Below, piece by piece: positions 46,106 through 54,851 of a stretch of DNA of 64,000 nt. The position numbers and the translations under genes are program-made. The stretch covers positions 183,128 to 247,127 of the forward strand of contig NZ_QJKM01000012.1 in the NCBI RefSeq assembly GCF_003425685.1, written 5' to 3'. The stretch is from Rhizobium terrae. Its GTDB lineage: Bacteria; Pseudomonadota; Alphaproteobacteria; Rhizobiales; Rhizobiaceae. The notes below the pieces were generated by a model. The model did not search any database and was not told the DNA's origin. It was given only the letters and a program-made list of their open reading frames with translations. Every line of letters begins with the position of its first letter. Position 1 is the first letter of the stretch.

Positions 46106-47305
46106 CTAGATCTGTCCTGCTACGGTTTCTCTGCGATTAATAACTTTTGACAGGCAGCGGAGAGCGCCGTTTCTGCTGGCAAAATAACTCCAGCCCGGAA
46201 CCGGCATGATTTCGAAATCAAGTCCTTCCCAGATCTCCCTATTCATTCGGTCGAATTTGTCCAGCTCTTCGACGTCTCCAAATTGCGGAAGCCATACCAG
46301 CGGCTTGTTATGGCCTGAGCGTATCGTGTTCTCCAGCATGAGATTGTTGTAGAGGCGTGGAAGCCGTTTTCCGCTGTCGGGGGCGACGACGTAGGGCACC
46401 GGGTTTCGCAGCACCTCGAAACCCTGACGGCGCAACGAAACCGCGGACGCATTGAGTTGCCGTCGTGCATTTTCAATCAGCGGATTCGATCGGCTGTCGG
46501 CTGAACAGGGCTCGCCCAAAAGCAGCAATGGGCGCCCATTCCGCTGAAGCCCTGTGACGGAAACGAACTGATCCACATGAAAGCCGAATTGATGCCCTCC
46601 ACGGGCGAGATATTCGATTTCTTCCGACACGAGCTGCCGGTCGTCGGCAGATCCTCGGATCGATGCGGCTTGGCTGAGGTTGTTGGCCGTCAGGTTCTCG
46701 GAGAGATCGCCGGGATGATACCCGAATACGCGGATCGGGCGCTCATCCAGCGCTTCCAATCGCTCAAGGGTCCACATAAGCGGACCGGTAGCCGCTCCAA
46801 GGCCGCCGGACAGGATGCTGGAATGACCCAGTAGCCGGAAATCCGGTCCGACCAACTGGTTACCACCCGGCAAATGGAACGGGAGGCTTCCGATAGACGT
46901 CCTAAGAAAAGCTGCAAACTGCCTCCCTAGCCCGCAGTCTTCCGGCGCGAGGATTTCGACAGCGGTATCACCGTCTCTGACCCTCTTTCGGACCAGAAAC
47001 GCATCCTGAACCCATGGGGTCGAAACCACCTCGGAAGCCTTCGAGCCTGGAACAAGAATAACCGTGCATTTCAGATCGAGCGCGTCGATCCACGACCGAC
47101 CTTTCGTCAGAGACGCCTGATCCATCAGCAGGATCGCCTCAACATTTGCCGGCAACGCGGCCAACAGGTTTCCGATCGGTACCAATGGCCGAAACCAGTC
47201 ACCCGCCTGCGCCTTTTCAAAGAATGCAGCAGGAATCGCCAGTGCGATCTGGCTGACAAGACCGCCGCAATCCGAAACAAGGTGCATGTCCGCCGCCTGA
47301 CCCAT
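46106..47305 (-). CDS. Pentein-family guanidine-modifying enzyme (agmatine/peptidyl-arginine deiminase-like)
   Basis: 399 residues. Family landmarks in order: W98-VQD101 (the WxxD substrate motif), GGN at 147-149, H243-V-D245 in FGFHVDQFVSV, and C384 near the C-terminus in NGALRCLSKV. Together these give the Cys-His-Asp set of agmatine and bacterial peptidyl-arginine deiminases. No signal peptide. It starts 9 nt after tfuA, so it belongs to the YcaO operon. By homology it would hydrolyse or transfer a guanidino group, converting arginine or agmatine to citrulline-type products, or act as an amidinotransferase. In this setting a peptide substrate is plausible but not shown. Confidence 0.7.
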   Translation of the reverse strand: MGQAADMHLVSDCGGLVSQIALAIPAAFFEKAQAGDWFRPLVPIGNLLAALPANVEAILLMDQASLTKGRSWIDALDLKCTVILVPGSKASEVVSTPWVQDAFLVRKRVRDGDTAVEILAPEDCGLGRQFAAFLRTSIGSLPFHLPGGNQLVGPDFRLLGHSSILSGGLGAATGPLMWTLERLEALDERPIRVFGYHPGDLSENLTANNLSQAASIRGSADDRQLVSEEIEYLARGGHQFGFHVDQFVSVTGLQRNGRPLLLLGEPCSADSRSNPLIENARRQLNASAVSLRRQGFEVLRNPVPYVVAPDSGKRLPRLYNNLMLENTIRSGHNKPLVWLPQFGDVEELDKFDRMNREIWEGLDFEIMPVPGWSYFASRNGALRCLSKVINRRETVAGQI

Positions 47306-47314
47306 CGAACGCTC

Positions 47315-48013
47315 TTATCTTCTTTGCCGTGCCGCCATATTCTCGAAGAACAGGGTGGTCTGGTACGTCCAGTGGCGCGGCTGCTCCCGTACGATCTCGC
47401 CGCATTGCAGTGCAGCCAGGAGATAAAGCGCATCGGCCTGTTTCACCGATATCGCAGCCGCGGCGAGCACTTTTGCTACATTCGGATCGAGACCGGCATC
47501 GGCAACGATCGAGCGCCATGTTCTGGCGGAGAAATGCCGACGCCGTGCCGCGGCGCTCAGCCGGACGCGCTGATCCTCGTCGAAGACTCCCTCCATGGCC
47601 TTGATGGTGGCCTCGGCATCGACCAACGCGATCGTCAAGGGACGATATTCAAGCTCCGCCGGCGCGTGGCTCACCGCCACATCGGCATCCGAGCTACGGA
47701 TTCCGTCGCGGTATTCCCGGAAGATCTCCCCCAATCCTATCATTCCGAAGGCTTCGCATTCGGTAGCCCGTAGCGCCCCCATGCTTGCAGCCCCGGCTAC
47801 AAATACGCCGTTTGAGAGCGCATAAAGGATTTCCTTGTGCCAGACGGCTGCGCAATCACCATAGAGACCGTCGATCAGACCGATCGCCTTGGCCCCGTCT
47901 CGGACGGCGCCCAGAAGATCACCCGACGCAGCCGGCGGACGAAATTCGACGTTGGTGAAGGCGCCAAGGTCTACCCCGAACACGGAGGGGCCTGCAAAAA
48001 CGATAGTCTTCAA
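47315..48013 (-). CDS. tfuA: TfuA-family partner of YcaO
   Basis: 232 residues from a TTG start at 48013 (GGTGAGG upstream), giving MKTIVFAGPSVFGVD. TfuA blocks are clear: RPPAASGDLLGAVRDGAKAIGLIDG, WHKEILYALSNG and FVAGAASMGALRATE, then IFREYRDG and EYRPLTIALV. TfuA was first found in trifolitoxin biosynthesis and works with YcaO enzymes that place sulfur into peptide backbones (thioamides). The gene follows the YcaO gene after 7 nt. Confidence 0.9.
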   Translation of the reverse strand: MKTIVFAGPSVFGVDLGAFTNVEFRPPAASGDLLGAVRDGAKAIGLIDGLYGDCAAVWHKEILYALSNGVFVAGAASMGALRATECEAFGMIGLGEIFREYRDGIRSSDADVAVSHAPAELEYRPLTIALVDAEATIKAMEGVFDEDQRVRLSAAARRRHFSARTWRSIVADAGLDPNVAKVLAAAAISVKQADALYLLAALQCGEIVREQPRHWTYQTTLFFENMAARQRR

Positions 48014-48020
48014 TCGCGCC

Positions 48021-49238
48021 TCACCCTCTCAAGAGACTGTGCAACGCGCCGACGGAGAAGCTGTTCACCCCGCCGGACGCTGCCGCCAGGCCGCCGCCAA
48101 GCACCCGGATGACCGTAATGCCCGGCACGCCGCTCTCCAGCGGGAAGACATAGATATCGTCGACACCGGCTGCAAAAAGATGATCGGCAAGCCGGCGCCA
48201 AACCGGCGTGGCCATATCCCCGCTTGCCAGTTCGATCGATACCGGTCTCATGACCGGGACCTGAGGCAAACTGCGCCAGCCCGCAACGGCCTTATCTCCG
48301 TCATAACGATCGGCCGACAGATCGTCACGAGCCCCGCTGATATCCGTCAACCGGGATTGGATCGCTTCGAGAAGCGCCGCCACGGCCGCGTCGTATATGT
48401 CCAAGCGGCAAGCCACCCCAGCGGAGATGCGGGTTCCCGGACCATTCGGTGCAACGACCGACCGCGGAAGAGCGGCCATGATCACAGGCACGCCGTTGGC
48501 GCTCGTGAGGTCAAAAAGGCGTGGGGAAAGATCGATATTCTCCAACCGATTGAGAAGCCCATCGAGGTCTTCGGATACTCCGGTCGGGAGAGCTATGGAG
48601 CGGATGGCGAGCTGCCGGGTTGCAAACGCATCGACGGCGAAGCAGGCGTCGTTCTCGATGAGCTCCAGGAGCGCGTGTAGAATGGTTCGATCATGGTCGA
48701 AACCTGCCGCCAACCCTTGCGAGCTCATGTGAAAAGCCAGCCGGTCCCACGGAAAGTCTGCACGAAAATCCATGCCGACAAGTTCGTAGGGAGCAAAAAC
48801 GGCGCTGTCCGTCCGAACGGAATAACCCTGCACCCATGCTCGCTCTCTATCGGGATCAAGCCGGGTCATGTCGACGCGAGCGCTCGCGCTCAACGGCACG
48901 AGCGAGGCACGCCGTCCCTGCATCATTCGCAGCGAGCCATATTCTTTGACGTGCCGTTGCGTATCCTCGGCGACGGCTCCCTCGATCGCCTCCATGACGG
49001 CCGAAAGCCTCGCCTGCCTGGCAGTGATGCCCTTGCCCTGCGAAACAGAAAGGCCACGGGAATTCGGCCGGACAGCAAACCACACCGGTATACCAACGAT
49101 ATCCAGATCCGTGATGTCGCCGACGCGTGTGATCCCGAACCGTTTCAACAATCCGGAATCATCGATCAAGGATTCTATCGCAGAGGCCTCCTCCCCGTCC
49201 CCGAAAGGAATGGAGGCGACAGCGCTGTCACACCCCAT
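48021..49238 (-). CDS. YcaO-family ATP-dependent peptide-modifying enzyme
   Basis: 405 residues. ATP/Mg-binding motifs: S79-x3-E83-x2-E86 in SAVMEAIEG, E192-x2-E195 in LLELIENDA, and E291-x2-Q294-x-R296 in LEAIQSR followed by SGARDD. YcaO enzymes phosphorylate a backbone amide carbonyl and let a nucleophile attack. There is no C-terminal PxPxP tail of azoline-forming members and no fused E1-like partner, while TfuA is next door, so thioamidation is the better guess. It starts 3 nt after the upstream stop without a clear ribosome site, suggesting coupled translation. Confidence 0.9.
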   Translation of the reverse strand: MGCDSAVASIPFGDGEEASAIESLIDDSGLLKRFGITRVGDITDLDIVGIPVWFAVRPNSRGLSVSQGKGITARQARLSAVMEAIEGAVAEDTQRHVKEYGSLRMMQGRRASLVPLSASARVDMTRLDPDRERAWVQGYSVRTDSAVFAPYELVGMDFRADFPWDRLAFHMSSQGLAAGFDHDRTILHALLELIENDACFAVDAFATRQLAIRSIALPTGVSEDLDGLLNRLENIDLSPRLFDLTSANGVPVIMAALPRSVVAPNGPGTRISAGVACRLDIYDAAVAALLEAIQSRLTDISGARDDLSADRYDGDKAVAGWRSLPQVPVMRPVSIELASGDMATPVWRRLADHLFAAGVDDIYVFPLESGVPGITVIRVLGGGLAAASGGVNSFSVGALHSLLRG

Positions 49239-49241
49239 CGG

Positions 49242-49673
49242 TTACGGTGTCGTATTCGGCCTGTCCGACAGGATCGCCTCAAACAATTGACCCGCCGACG
49301 CGCCGGAGGGGCCAACCGCCTTGAGAGCGCTTTCGATCGGAAGTTGGATCACGCGATTGAAGTCCCAGCCCGCATCGACGACCTCTCCGACGAACACAAA
49401 ATCGGCCTCGGATATCACGGCGCCTGATGCAATAATGGATTCGACCCCCTTGATCTGAACCTCGTCAAGCGACGTATCCGGTTGACCATCCTGTCCGACC
49501 AGCATCGCTTTGCCCGCCCCGGCTATGCGCGCGTAACCGTCCACGCCGGGATGAGAGGCCTCATACTCAACAATGGCCTCATGCGAAACGGATGCGACCC
49601 GTAGCGGAGATGTCCGGACGAAAAGTACGCCGGCGCCCTTCTTTCCAATAATGTAAAATTGCGAGTTTGACAT
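49242..49673 (-). CDS. Unrecognised 143-residue protein in the YcaO/TfuA operon
   Basis: Strong AAGGGGG precedes the ATG. The sequence begins MSNSQFYIIGKKGAGVLFV and looks like a compact alpha/beta protein. It has no cysteine, no membrane helix and no signal peptide. Arginine is sparse, and Gly/Ser/Ala are frequent in the last third (VGPSGASAGQLFEAIL). It is directly upstream of the YcaO gene. It may be the substrate protein of the YcaO/TfuA pair (as MCR is in methanogens), a leader-binding partner, or an unrelated enzyme. I do not recognise its family. Confidence 0.75.
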   Translation of the reverse strand: MSNSQFYIIGKKGAGVLFVRTSPLRVASVSHEAIVEYEASHPGVDGYARIAGAGKAMLVGQDGQPDTSLDEVQIKGVESIIASGAVISEADFVFVGEVVDAGWDFNRVIQLPIESALKAVGPSGASAGQLFEAILSDRPNTTP

Positions 49674-49682
49674 AATGCCCCC

Positions 49683-51626
49683 TTATTTGATGCCTGCCAG
49701 CCGATATGCCTGGTATAACTTTTCATTTACTGCGGGATCGCGATCAGGCGACAACTGGCTAATCTGCCTGGCCGTCATGCCCGGATGATTGTCTTGAAGA
49801 CGCTTCCCGTATTCCCTTGCCGTCGCAAGGTCGCCATTCAAGGCGTGGCTTACGGTCAAAACCCGAAGCGCTGATTCATCGTCCTCCATGCGACCGCAAA
49901 GCTGCACGGCCGTACCGAAATCGTCACGCTTGAGCGCGATACTTGCGCCGGCCCACCAATAGATATCCGGAGCATAGGGATTGATGTCTATTGCCCTTTG
50001 AAAGCGTTCCCATGCTTCTTCAGTCTGCCCGAAATGAGCCAGTGCATCGGCGTGCTGTAAAAGAAGATCCGCCGAATTCGGAGCCAGCGCTTCGGCTTCA
50101 AAGAACTTGTCGGCCGATGTGTCGAAATCCCGCTGGTGGAGCGCGATCACGGCGCTCATCCAATGACCTATGCCGAGAGCCGGATCGATCTCGACCGAAG
50201 CCTCGGCCTCCGCTCTGGCCCTGTGCAGCAGATGGGGGTCTCCCCCGCCAAGCATCAGCCATTCCAGCTGCAGAGTCTGGCTGATCCGCGCCCGCGCCGC
50301 GGACATGCTGGGATCCAAATCCACCGCCTTGCGGAATTCGGCGCGCGCCCGCCGCAACAGCGGTAGATCGCATTTCCCCCGAATGAGCTGCTGGCCGGCC
50401 AGCAGATGAAGATAGGCGGAAGCCTCATGCCTTCGCCCCGGTTCGATCTGATGCCGCTCGAGCCGCTCGGCAAGGGCACCGGCTACCTGCTTGGATAGGA
50501 GGCGGAAGGCAGCATGAACCTGACGTTCGTTCAGGACCACTTCGAGCGACCAGATGATCTCTGCGGTTCTTTCGTCGATCAGGGCGATGGACAGACGTGC
50601 ATCGTCGAATACCATCGATTGAACACGATAATCCGCCCGCAGGACCTGATATCGTTCGCCCGTCGCGTCGTGTGCCGTCGAAAAACTGCTGTGCGGCGAA
50701 AGGACCGTAAATGTCCTGTATCGCACCAGACTGTTGGCAATATCCTCGATAAAGGCCTGGATGACCGGCACTGCCGGTTCCTTGTCGAAGCCGACCGGCT
50801 GCATGAACGCGACGCGCGGCCTTGAACCGCTCGGTCGCTCCACGGAACTGGCTTTGGTATCGTTATCAGCCACATAGCTTCTGATGCGACGATGAAGCGC
50901 AAGCGTCGCAGGTTCTGCGTGCCGTCCTTCCGTCCTGAGGAGCCGGAGAAGATTGTCGTATATGCGCTGGCTGGCATCGTGATCGCCGGTCCGCGCATAA
51001 GCCATCATCAGGCTGCGATAGGTTTCTTCACGATCGGGTTCCAGCCGGAGCGCACAGTCGGCGAGCGCCGCGATATGGCTCGACTTCCTGCCGCCGAACC
51101 GCGTAATGTCTTCCAGCAGCTGGCCGAGCGTGGAAAAGAAAAGCTCCTTCAACCGGTTTCGCTCCGACAGGAGCCACAGATAGAACTGTTCGTCACACGC
51201 TTCCACATCCTGAAGCAGCTCTCCATAGACGCAGAGGATGCCTTGTTTCCTCGTTTCGATATCGTCGGATTGAGCCGCCGAAAGGAAAGTTGCGAGATCG
51301 GAACGGTAAGCGGCCGGCCCGGCTGCCAGATCGTTGCCGGTCAGCACGACGGCCGGCTCGTCATCCTTGGCAAACTGCTGCAATCTCAGCAAGAGTTGAC
51401 GCAGATTGCCCAGCGCCCTTTTCTGCTCGACGTTTTCCCACAGCAGCGATGCGGCAGCCTGCCGGGTCAGCGTCTGACCGGGCGCCAGCAGAAGTGCGGC
51501 AACCAGAATAAACCCCTTGGCAGGGAAAAACGCCTGATTCCCCGCCTCGTAGCGCGGAACGCCAAAGAAACGGATCGGTATCTGCTCGGTGTCCCCTGCC
51601 ACTCGATCACCCCCATGATTTGCCAT
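49683..51626 (-). CDS. SARP-like activator with BTAD and TPR domains
   Basis: 647 residues. An OmpR-like winged domain opens (IPIRFFGVPRYEAG, then ALLLAPGQTLTRQAAASLLW). Next is a bacterial transcriptional activator domain (about 90-250, helical, ELLQDVEACDEQF). Residues ~275-390 carry an alpha/beta module with VLSPHSSFSTAHDATG and LRADYRVQS. TPR-like repeats fill ~400-630 (AEFRKAVDLDPSMSAARA, FFEAEALAPNSADLLLQHAD). SARP proteins activate natural-product clusters in actinomycetes; relatives with this central module occur in rhizobia. It is first in the operon, so it probably controls the YcaO/TfuA genes. Confidence 0.8.
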   Translation of the reverse strand: MANHGGDRVAGDTEQIPIRFFGVPRYEAGNQAFFPAKGFILVAALLLAPGQTLTRQAAASLLWENVEQKRALGNLRQLLLRLQQFAKDDEPAVVLTGNDLAAGPAAYRSDLATFLSAAQSDDIETRKQGILCVYGELLQDVEACDEQFYLWLLSERNRLKELFFSTLGQLLEDITRFGGRKSSHIAALADCALRLEPDREETYRSLMMAYARTGDHDASQRIYDNLLRLLRTEGRHAEPATLALHRRIRSYVADNDTKASSVERPSGSRPRVAFMQPVGFDKEPAVPVIQAFIEDIANSLVRYRTFTVLSPHSSFSTAHDATGERYQVLRADYRVQSMVFDDARLSIALIDERTAEIIWSLEVVLNERQVHAAFRLLSKQVAGALAERLERHQIEPGRRHEASAYLHLLAGQQLIRGKCDLPLLRRARAEFRKAVDLDPSMSAARARISQTLQLEWLMLGGGDPHLLHRARAEAEASVEIDPALGIGHWMSAVIALHQRDFDTSADKFFEAEALAPNSADLLLQHADALAHFGQTEEAWERFQRAIDINPYAPDIYWWAGASIALKRDDFGTAVQLCGRMEDDESALRVLTVSHALNGDLATAREYGKRLQDNHPGMTARQISQLSPDRDPAVNEKLYQAYRLAGIK

Positions 51627-51660
51627 CTAACAACGACCAATGAGAAATTGAAAGAGGAGT

Positions 51661-51688
51661 CGTCACTCGATTTGACGTTGGCGTGACG
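51661..51688. promoter_or_regulatory. Dyad between SARP gene and divergent hypothetical
   Basis: CGTCAC (51661-51666) and GTGACG (51683-51688) form an inverted repeat with a 16-bp spacer inside the 84-bp divergent intergenic region. It could be the operator of the SARP regulator. The short arms make chance possible. Confidence 0.3.
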
Positions 51689-51710
51689 CTACGTCCGGTA
51701 GTTATCCGAA

Positions 51711-52301
51711 ATGATAAAACCAAAAGTAGGATTTGGCGCCGATTCCGCGCTCTTTGATAGTCGTGCAATGACTGGTCCGTTAGCATTCAACAATTCATAT
51801 TTGAGCTTCACCTCGAATGCACAGCCTTTTCAGCGTGCCGACGACGTCGGCTACGCGATCACCGAATTCATGTGGTTCAAGGGCAGGCCCTACTATCCGG
51901 TGGGTGCATTGGCGGACGCGAAGATAGCCTGTGTCCGTCTGTCGGCCGGCGACTTCGACGAGACCGACGAAGACAATCTCGATCTGATTTTCCGCATGCG
52001 CGAAGCCGATGGCGGTCATTTTTTTGAAGTCGTCCTGCGTTCAAACCAAGGTACGGCTTATGGCGGTTGGGTGTGGGGACGTGAAATTGAGATACTGAAC
52101 GAGTTCGTGAACGGCTACCGCGTTCTTGCGACAACATGCGCCGGATCCCGGTCGCGGTTCGAATATTGCCAGGACCTTCGGCGATACAAATGTATAGGAC
52201 CGGCCCCCATGGAAAAAGCGTCCTTCACCGTAGCCCATGAAAAGACGGCCCATCCGAACATCCTTCCCGCACGCATCTACAAACATCAACTGCCACGTTG
52301 A
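51711..52301 (+). CDS. Hypothetical protein divergent from the YcaO/TfuA operon
   Basis: 196 residues; no strong ribosome site is visible before the ATG. The protein starts MIKPKVGFGADSALFDSR and has aromatic-rich strands (FMWFKGRPYYPVG, GGWVWGREIEIL). The C-terminal third is basic with three cysteines (TTCAGSRSRFEYC, RRYKCIG). No signal peptide or membrane segment. No family recognised. Its head-to-head position with the SARP gene suggests co-regulation. The Arg/Cys-rich end makes it one candidate substrate for the operon's modifying enzymes, but nothing proves this. Confidence 0.55.
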   Translation: MIKPKVGFGADSALFDSRAMTGPLAFNNSYLSFTSNAQPFQRADDVGYAITEFMWFKGRPYYPVGALADAKIACVRLSAGDFDETDEDNLDLIFRMREADGGHFFEVVLRSNQGTAYGGWVWGREIEILNEFVNGYRVLATTCAGSRSRFEYCQDLRRYKCIGPAPMEKASFTVAHEKTAHPNILPARIYKHQLPR

Positions 52302-52830
52302 AGATCCAACTTCCCCTGCGATAAAGTTTACGTCAAGGGCGATACGATAGCCGCGGATGGCGATGCTTCGTCGCCTTCACGTCGGGGCATAACCCATCGG
52401 ACATGCCGCCGCACAGCTTGCCCGCAGCGGCAAAGGTGGGGCCTACCCAAGCCCGACATCTCGAAGCCATCGAGGATGTCAGATGTCAGCCCAGCTCCGA
52501 AAGACATGCGAAAAGTTCGGGAACAGCCAAAGCTTGCGCGTGTTCGGGACATATTGATGGAACTGTTGCTGGTCGCCTATCGCAGGCTCCATCAACGGCA
52601 CGTTTCCACAGATCCAGCAATTGACAGTGCGAAGCGGCTTTTCGAATTAGCAAGTTCCGGCTGATGCCAAACACGCCGATGGTCACGCTCATGACAAAAT
52701 ACATCGAAACGCCGCATCTAAAATATCGGCTTTGAGGGGGTGGATGATCCCCGGATATTACAGAGATTGATGTGCCGGCTAAAAGTATGTGGCCAGTCCC
52801 TCAGGATCCGGAATTCGAAGGAAGCCAGTC
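52302..52830. other. Gene-poor stretch
   Basis: 529 bp with no confident gene. A 62-codon plus-strand frame (52476-52664, MSDVSPAPKDMRKVREQ) has GAGG touching its start codon and a helical, basic product; it is kept only as a possible small gene. Nothing else stands out. Confidence 0.4.
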
Positions 52831-53321
52831 ATGCGCAATTACGACCATGAGGGACATCGAAGTATCGGCAGGCATCCGTATGCCATGTTCGCTGCCAACA
52901 TGATCCTGAGCTCATTGTCATGTATTTGGCGATGTTCTTGATGATCGACAGCTGGAGCGATTTCCGGAATAACCTCAACATGCTTTATATGGCGCTAACG
53001 ATGGTTGCGCCGATGGGCATCATCATGCTCGCGACGATGGGGACAATGTACGGGAACAAGAGGCTGAACATTTTTATATATGTTGGCCTCGCCGCCGTGT
53101 TCATGACCGCCTTCGCAGGCCCGCGCAGCCAAGCTCTCGTAGGCGACCGGCAGTTCATCGCCTCGATGATCCCTCACCATTCAGGCGCGATCCTCATGTG
53201 CGGAGAAGCGATGCTCAAGGACCCGGAACTCGTCGCACTCTGCGCGAAAATTTCGCGTGGCCAGCGCGAGGAAATCGAGCAGATGAATACAATCCAAGCA
53301 CGCATCAACAACCTCGGGTGA
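52831..53321 (+). pseudogene. DUF305-type membrane protein with a one-base frameshift
   Basis: The first frame starts at the ATG at 52831 (GAAGGAAG upstream) with MRNYDHEGHRSIGRHPYAMF then AANMILSSL. At about 52915 it must move to a second frame that runs VMYLAMFLMIDSWSD to 53321. One missing base explains the switch. The second part has three membrane helices and the DUF305 ending MIPHHSGAILMCGEAM with the His pair and a Cys/Met-rich set suited to copper binding. Without repair, translation would stop at 52938. Either a true loss of function or an assembly indel. A product starting internally at 52920 would lack the cytoplasmic start. Confidence 0.75.
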
Positions 53322-53354
53322 TTGCCTTCAGCCGGCATTGCAGATGGGTTACGA

Positions 53355-54290
53355 TTAGGTCTTCTCGGATTCGTGGCTGCGGCGAGAGAGAATGATGGCG
53401 ATGCCAATCAACGCTGCTCCGGCAAGCTGAATGACAGTGATCGACTCGCCGAGCATGGCGTAGGCGCCGATGAGGGCGAAGACGGGGACCAACGAGAGCA
53501 CAATTCCGAAGCGGCCGGCCGTCATGCCGCGGAGTGCATGAAGATGGAGCCATACCGCAGCGCTATGCTGGAGCAGCCCAGAGAGAATAGCGAGCCAAAG
53601 TGCCTCGCGCGGCGCGACGACGACCCGCGGCGGCGGCGCAACACCCGCCGCCACGAGGACCGCAACCGCGCCGCCGAGGACCACGAGTCCAACCGCCTGC
53701 TGGGCCAGTGCGAGCGGCAGCGGATCGGCGTCGGCGACCAGGCGGCGGTTCAGTACGGCGTAGAACGCGCCGGCCGCCGTCGATGCGAGCACCAGCAGGT
53801 CGCCATCGCGTGGCCGCCCGACGCTGGTCAGATCCGGCCCGGTGACCAGCAGTAGGCTCGCCACGATCACGGCGAGAGCGACGAGGAACCGCCTGCCGAT
53901 ACGCTCGCGCAGCAGCAAGGCGGCAAGCAGTGCGATCAGCACCGGTTCGGCAGCGGCGATAATGGCGGCATTGCCGGCGGTGGTTCGCGCCACACCGAGT
54001 GCAAATACCGTATAAGTGAAGGCATATTCGATGGTGCCGGAAGGCATGCTACGGCTCACCAAGGCGCGCCTCGGCGGTCGACCGACCATCGTGCTGATGC
54101 CGCCGAGCAGCACGACGGAGGCGGCAAGTTGGACCAAGGCCAGCGCGAAGATGTCGAGCCTCGCCTCCAGCGCAGCGCGCGACGCGACAATTCCGAAGCC
54201 CCAGCCGGCTGCTGACAGGATACCCGCCAGCATGGGCATCAATGGCGTGCGCGAGACGTTAGCGAGAGACGTTGCGATGTTTGGCGCCAT
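53355..54290 (-). CDS. DMT/EamA-family exporter
   Basis: 311 residues from the ATG at 54290 (a TTG six bases earlier overlaps the MarR stop). Ten hydrophobic helices in two EamA repeats; the first starts MLAGILSAAGWGFGIVAS, the second near LLVLASTAAGAFYAVL. Family members export amino acids, nucleosides or drugs. It follows the MarR gene by two bases and is likely under its control. Gly/Ala/Val-rich and high-GC compared with neighbours. Confidence 0.85.
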   Translation of the reverse strand: MAPNIATSLANVSRTPLMPMLAGILSAAGWGFGIVASRAALEARLDIFALALVQLAASVVLLGGISTMVGRPPRRALVSRSMPSGTIEYAFTYTVFALGVARTTAGNAAIIAAAEPVLIALLAALLLRERIGRRFLVALAVIVASLLLVTGPDLTSVGRPRDGDLLVLASTAAGAFYAVLNRRLVADADPLPLALAQQAVGLVVLGGAVAVLVAAGVAPPPRVVVAPREALWLAILSGLLQHSAAVWLHLHALRGMTAGRFGIVLSLVPVFALIGAYAMLGESITVIQLAGAALIGIAIILSRRSHESEKT

Positions 54291-54292
54291 AC

Positions 54293-54817
54293 TCAACGGT
54301 CCTTGTCACGTGCCGCCTGCTCGACCGGGCAGACATTCGGCGGGCAACTGTCGATATCGCACAGGCGGCAGGTATGGTCACAGGTCTCCCGGTCGGGCGT
54401 CATGGCCGCCAGCATGCGCTCGAGCACCAATTCCAATGCGCTCTGGTCCTCAGGGTCGAGCTGCGACAACGCTCTGTCGAGCGCTTCGCGCCGGGCAGCG
54501 AGGATGACGGCGACGCGGGCGCGACCGGCCTCGGTCGTGCTCAGCGTTCGCGCGCGCCGATCGGCGTCACCGACATCACGCGTGACCAATCCTTCGCGCA
54601 CCAGACGGTCGACGAGGCGGGTCGTCCCCGCTGGCGACAGGCGCAGGGTACGCGACAGCGAATCAATGGTCTCTTTCGGCCACGTGGCGATCTCGACGAG
54701 CGCGGCCGCCTCCGACGGCCCACCGTTACCGCGCTTGCGGATAGTCAAATAGAACTCGTCGGTGACCGCGAGCGCGAGAGCCCCGAGAAGGTTTGCGGCA
54801 CGGTTATTCGTTTGCAT
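54293..54817 (-). CDS. MarR-family regulator with Cys-rich C-terminus
   Basis: 174 residues. Winged HTH with ETIDSLSRTLRLSPAGTTRL and the wing RDVGDADRRARTLSTTEAG. After the dimer helix the tail holds five cysteines, C146-x3-C150-x2-C153-x4-C158-x4-C163, which could bind zinc, an iron-sulfur cluster or sense thiol oxidation. Upstream lies TTGCAT-C-ATGCAA (54852-54864), a fitting MarR site. It probably represses itself and the DMT exporter, and perhaps the divergent ureohydrolase gene. Confidence 0.87.
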   Translation of the reverse strand: MQTNNRAANLLGALALAVTDEFYLTIRKRGNGGPSEAAALVEIATWPKETIDSLSRTLRLSPAGTTRLVDRLVREGLVTRDVGDADRRARTLSTTEAGRARVAVILAARREALDRALSQLDPEDQSALELVLERMLAAMTPDRETCDHTCRLCDIDSCPPNVCPVEQAARDKDR

Positions 54818-54851
54818 GGCAGCAACTCACGGCACTGGTCTCATTATTTGT

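Noticed and set aside
46106..51626. Classical azole microcin cluster
   Set aside because: There is no E1-like cyclodehydratase partner, no flavin dehydrogenase, no exporter, and the YcaO lacks the PxPxP tail.
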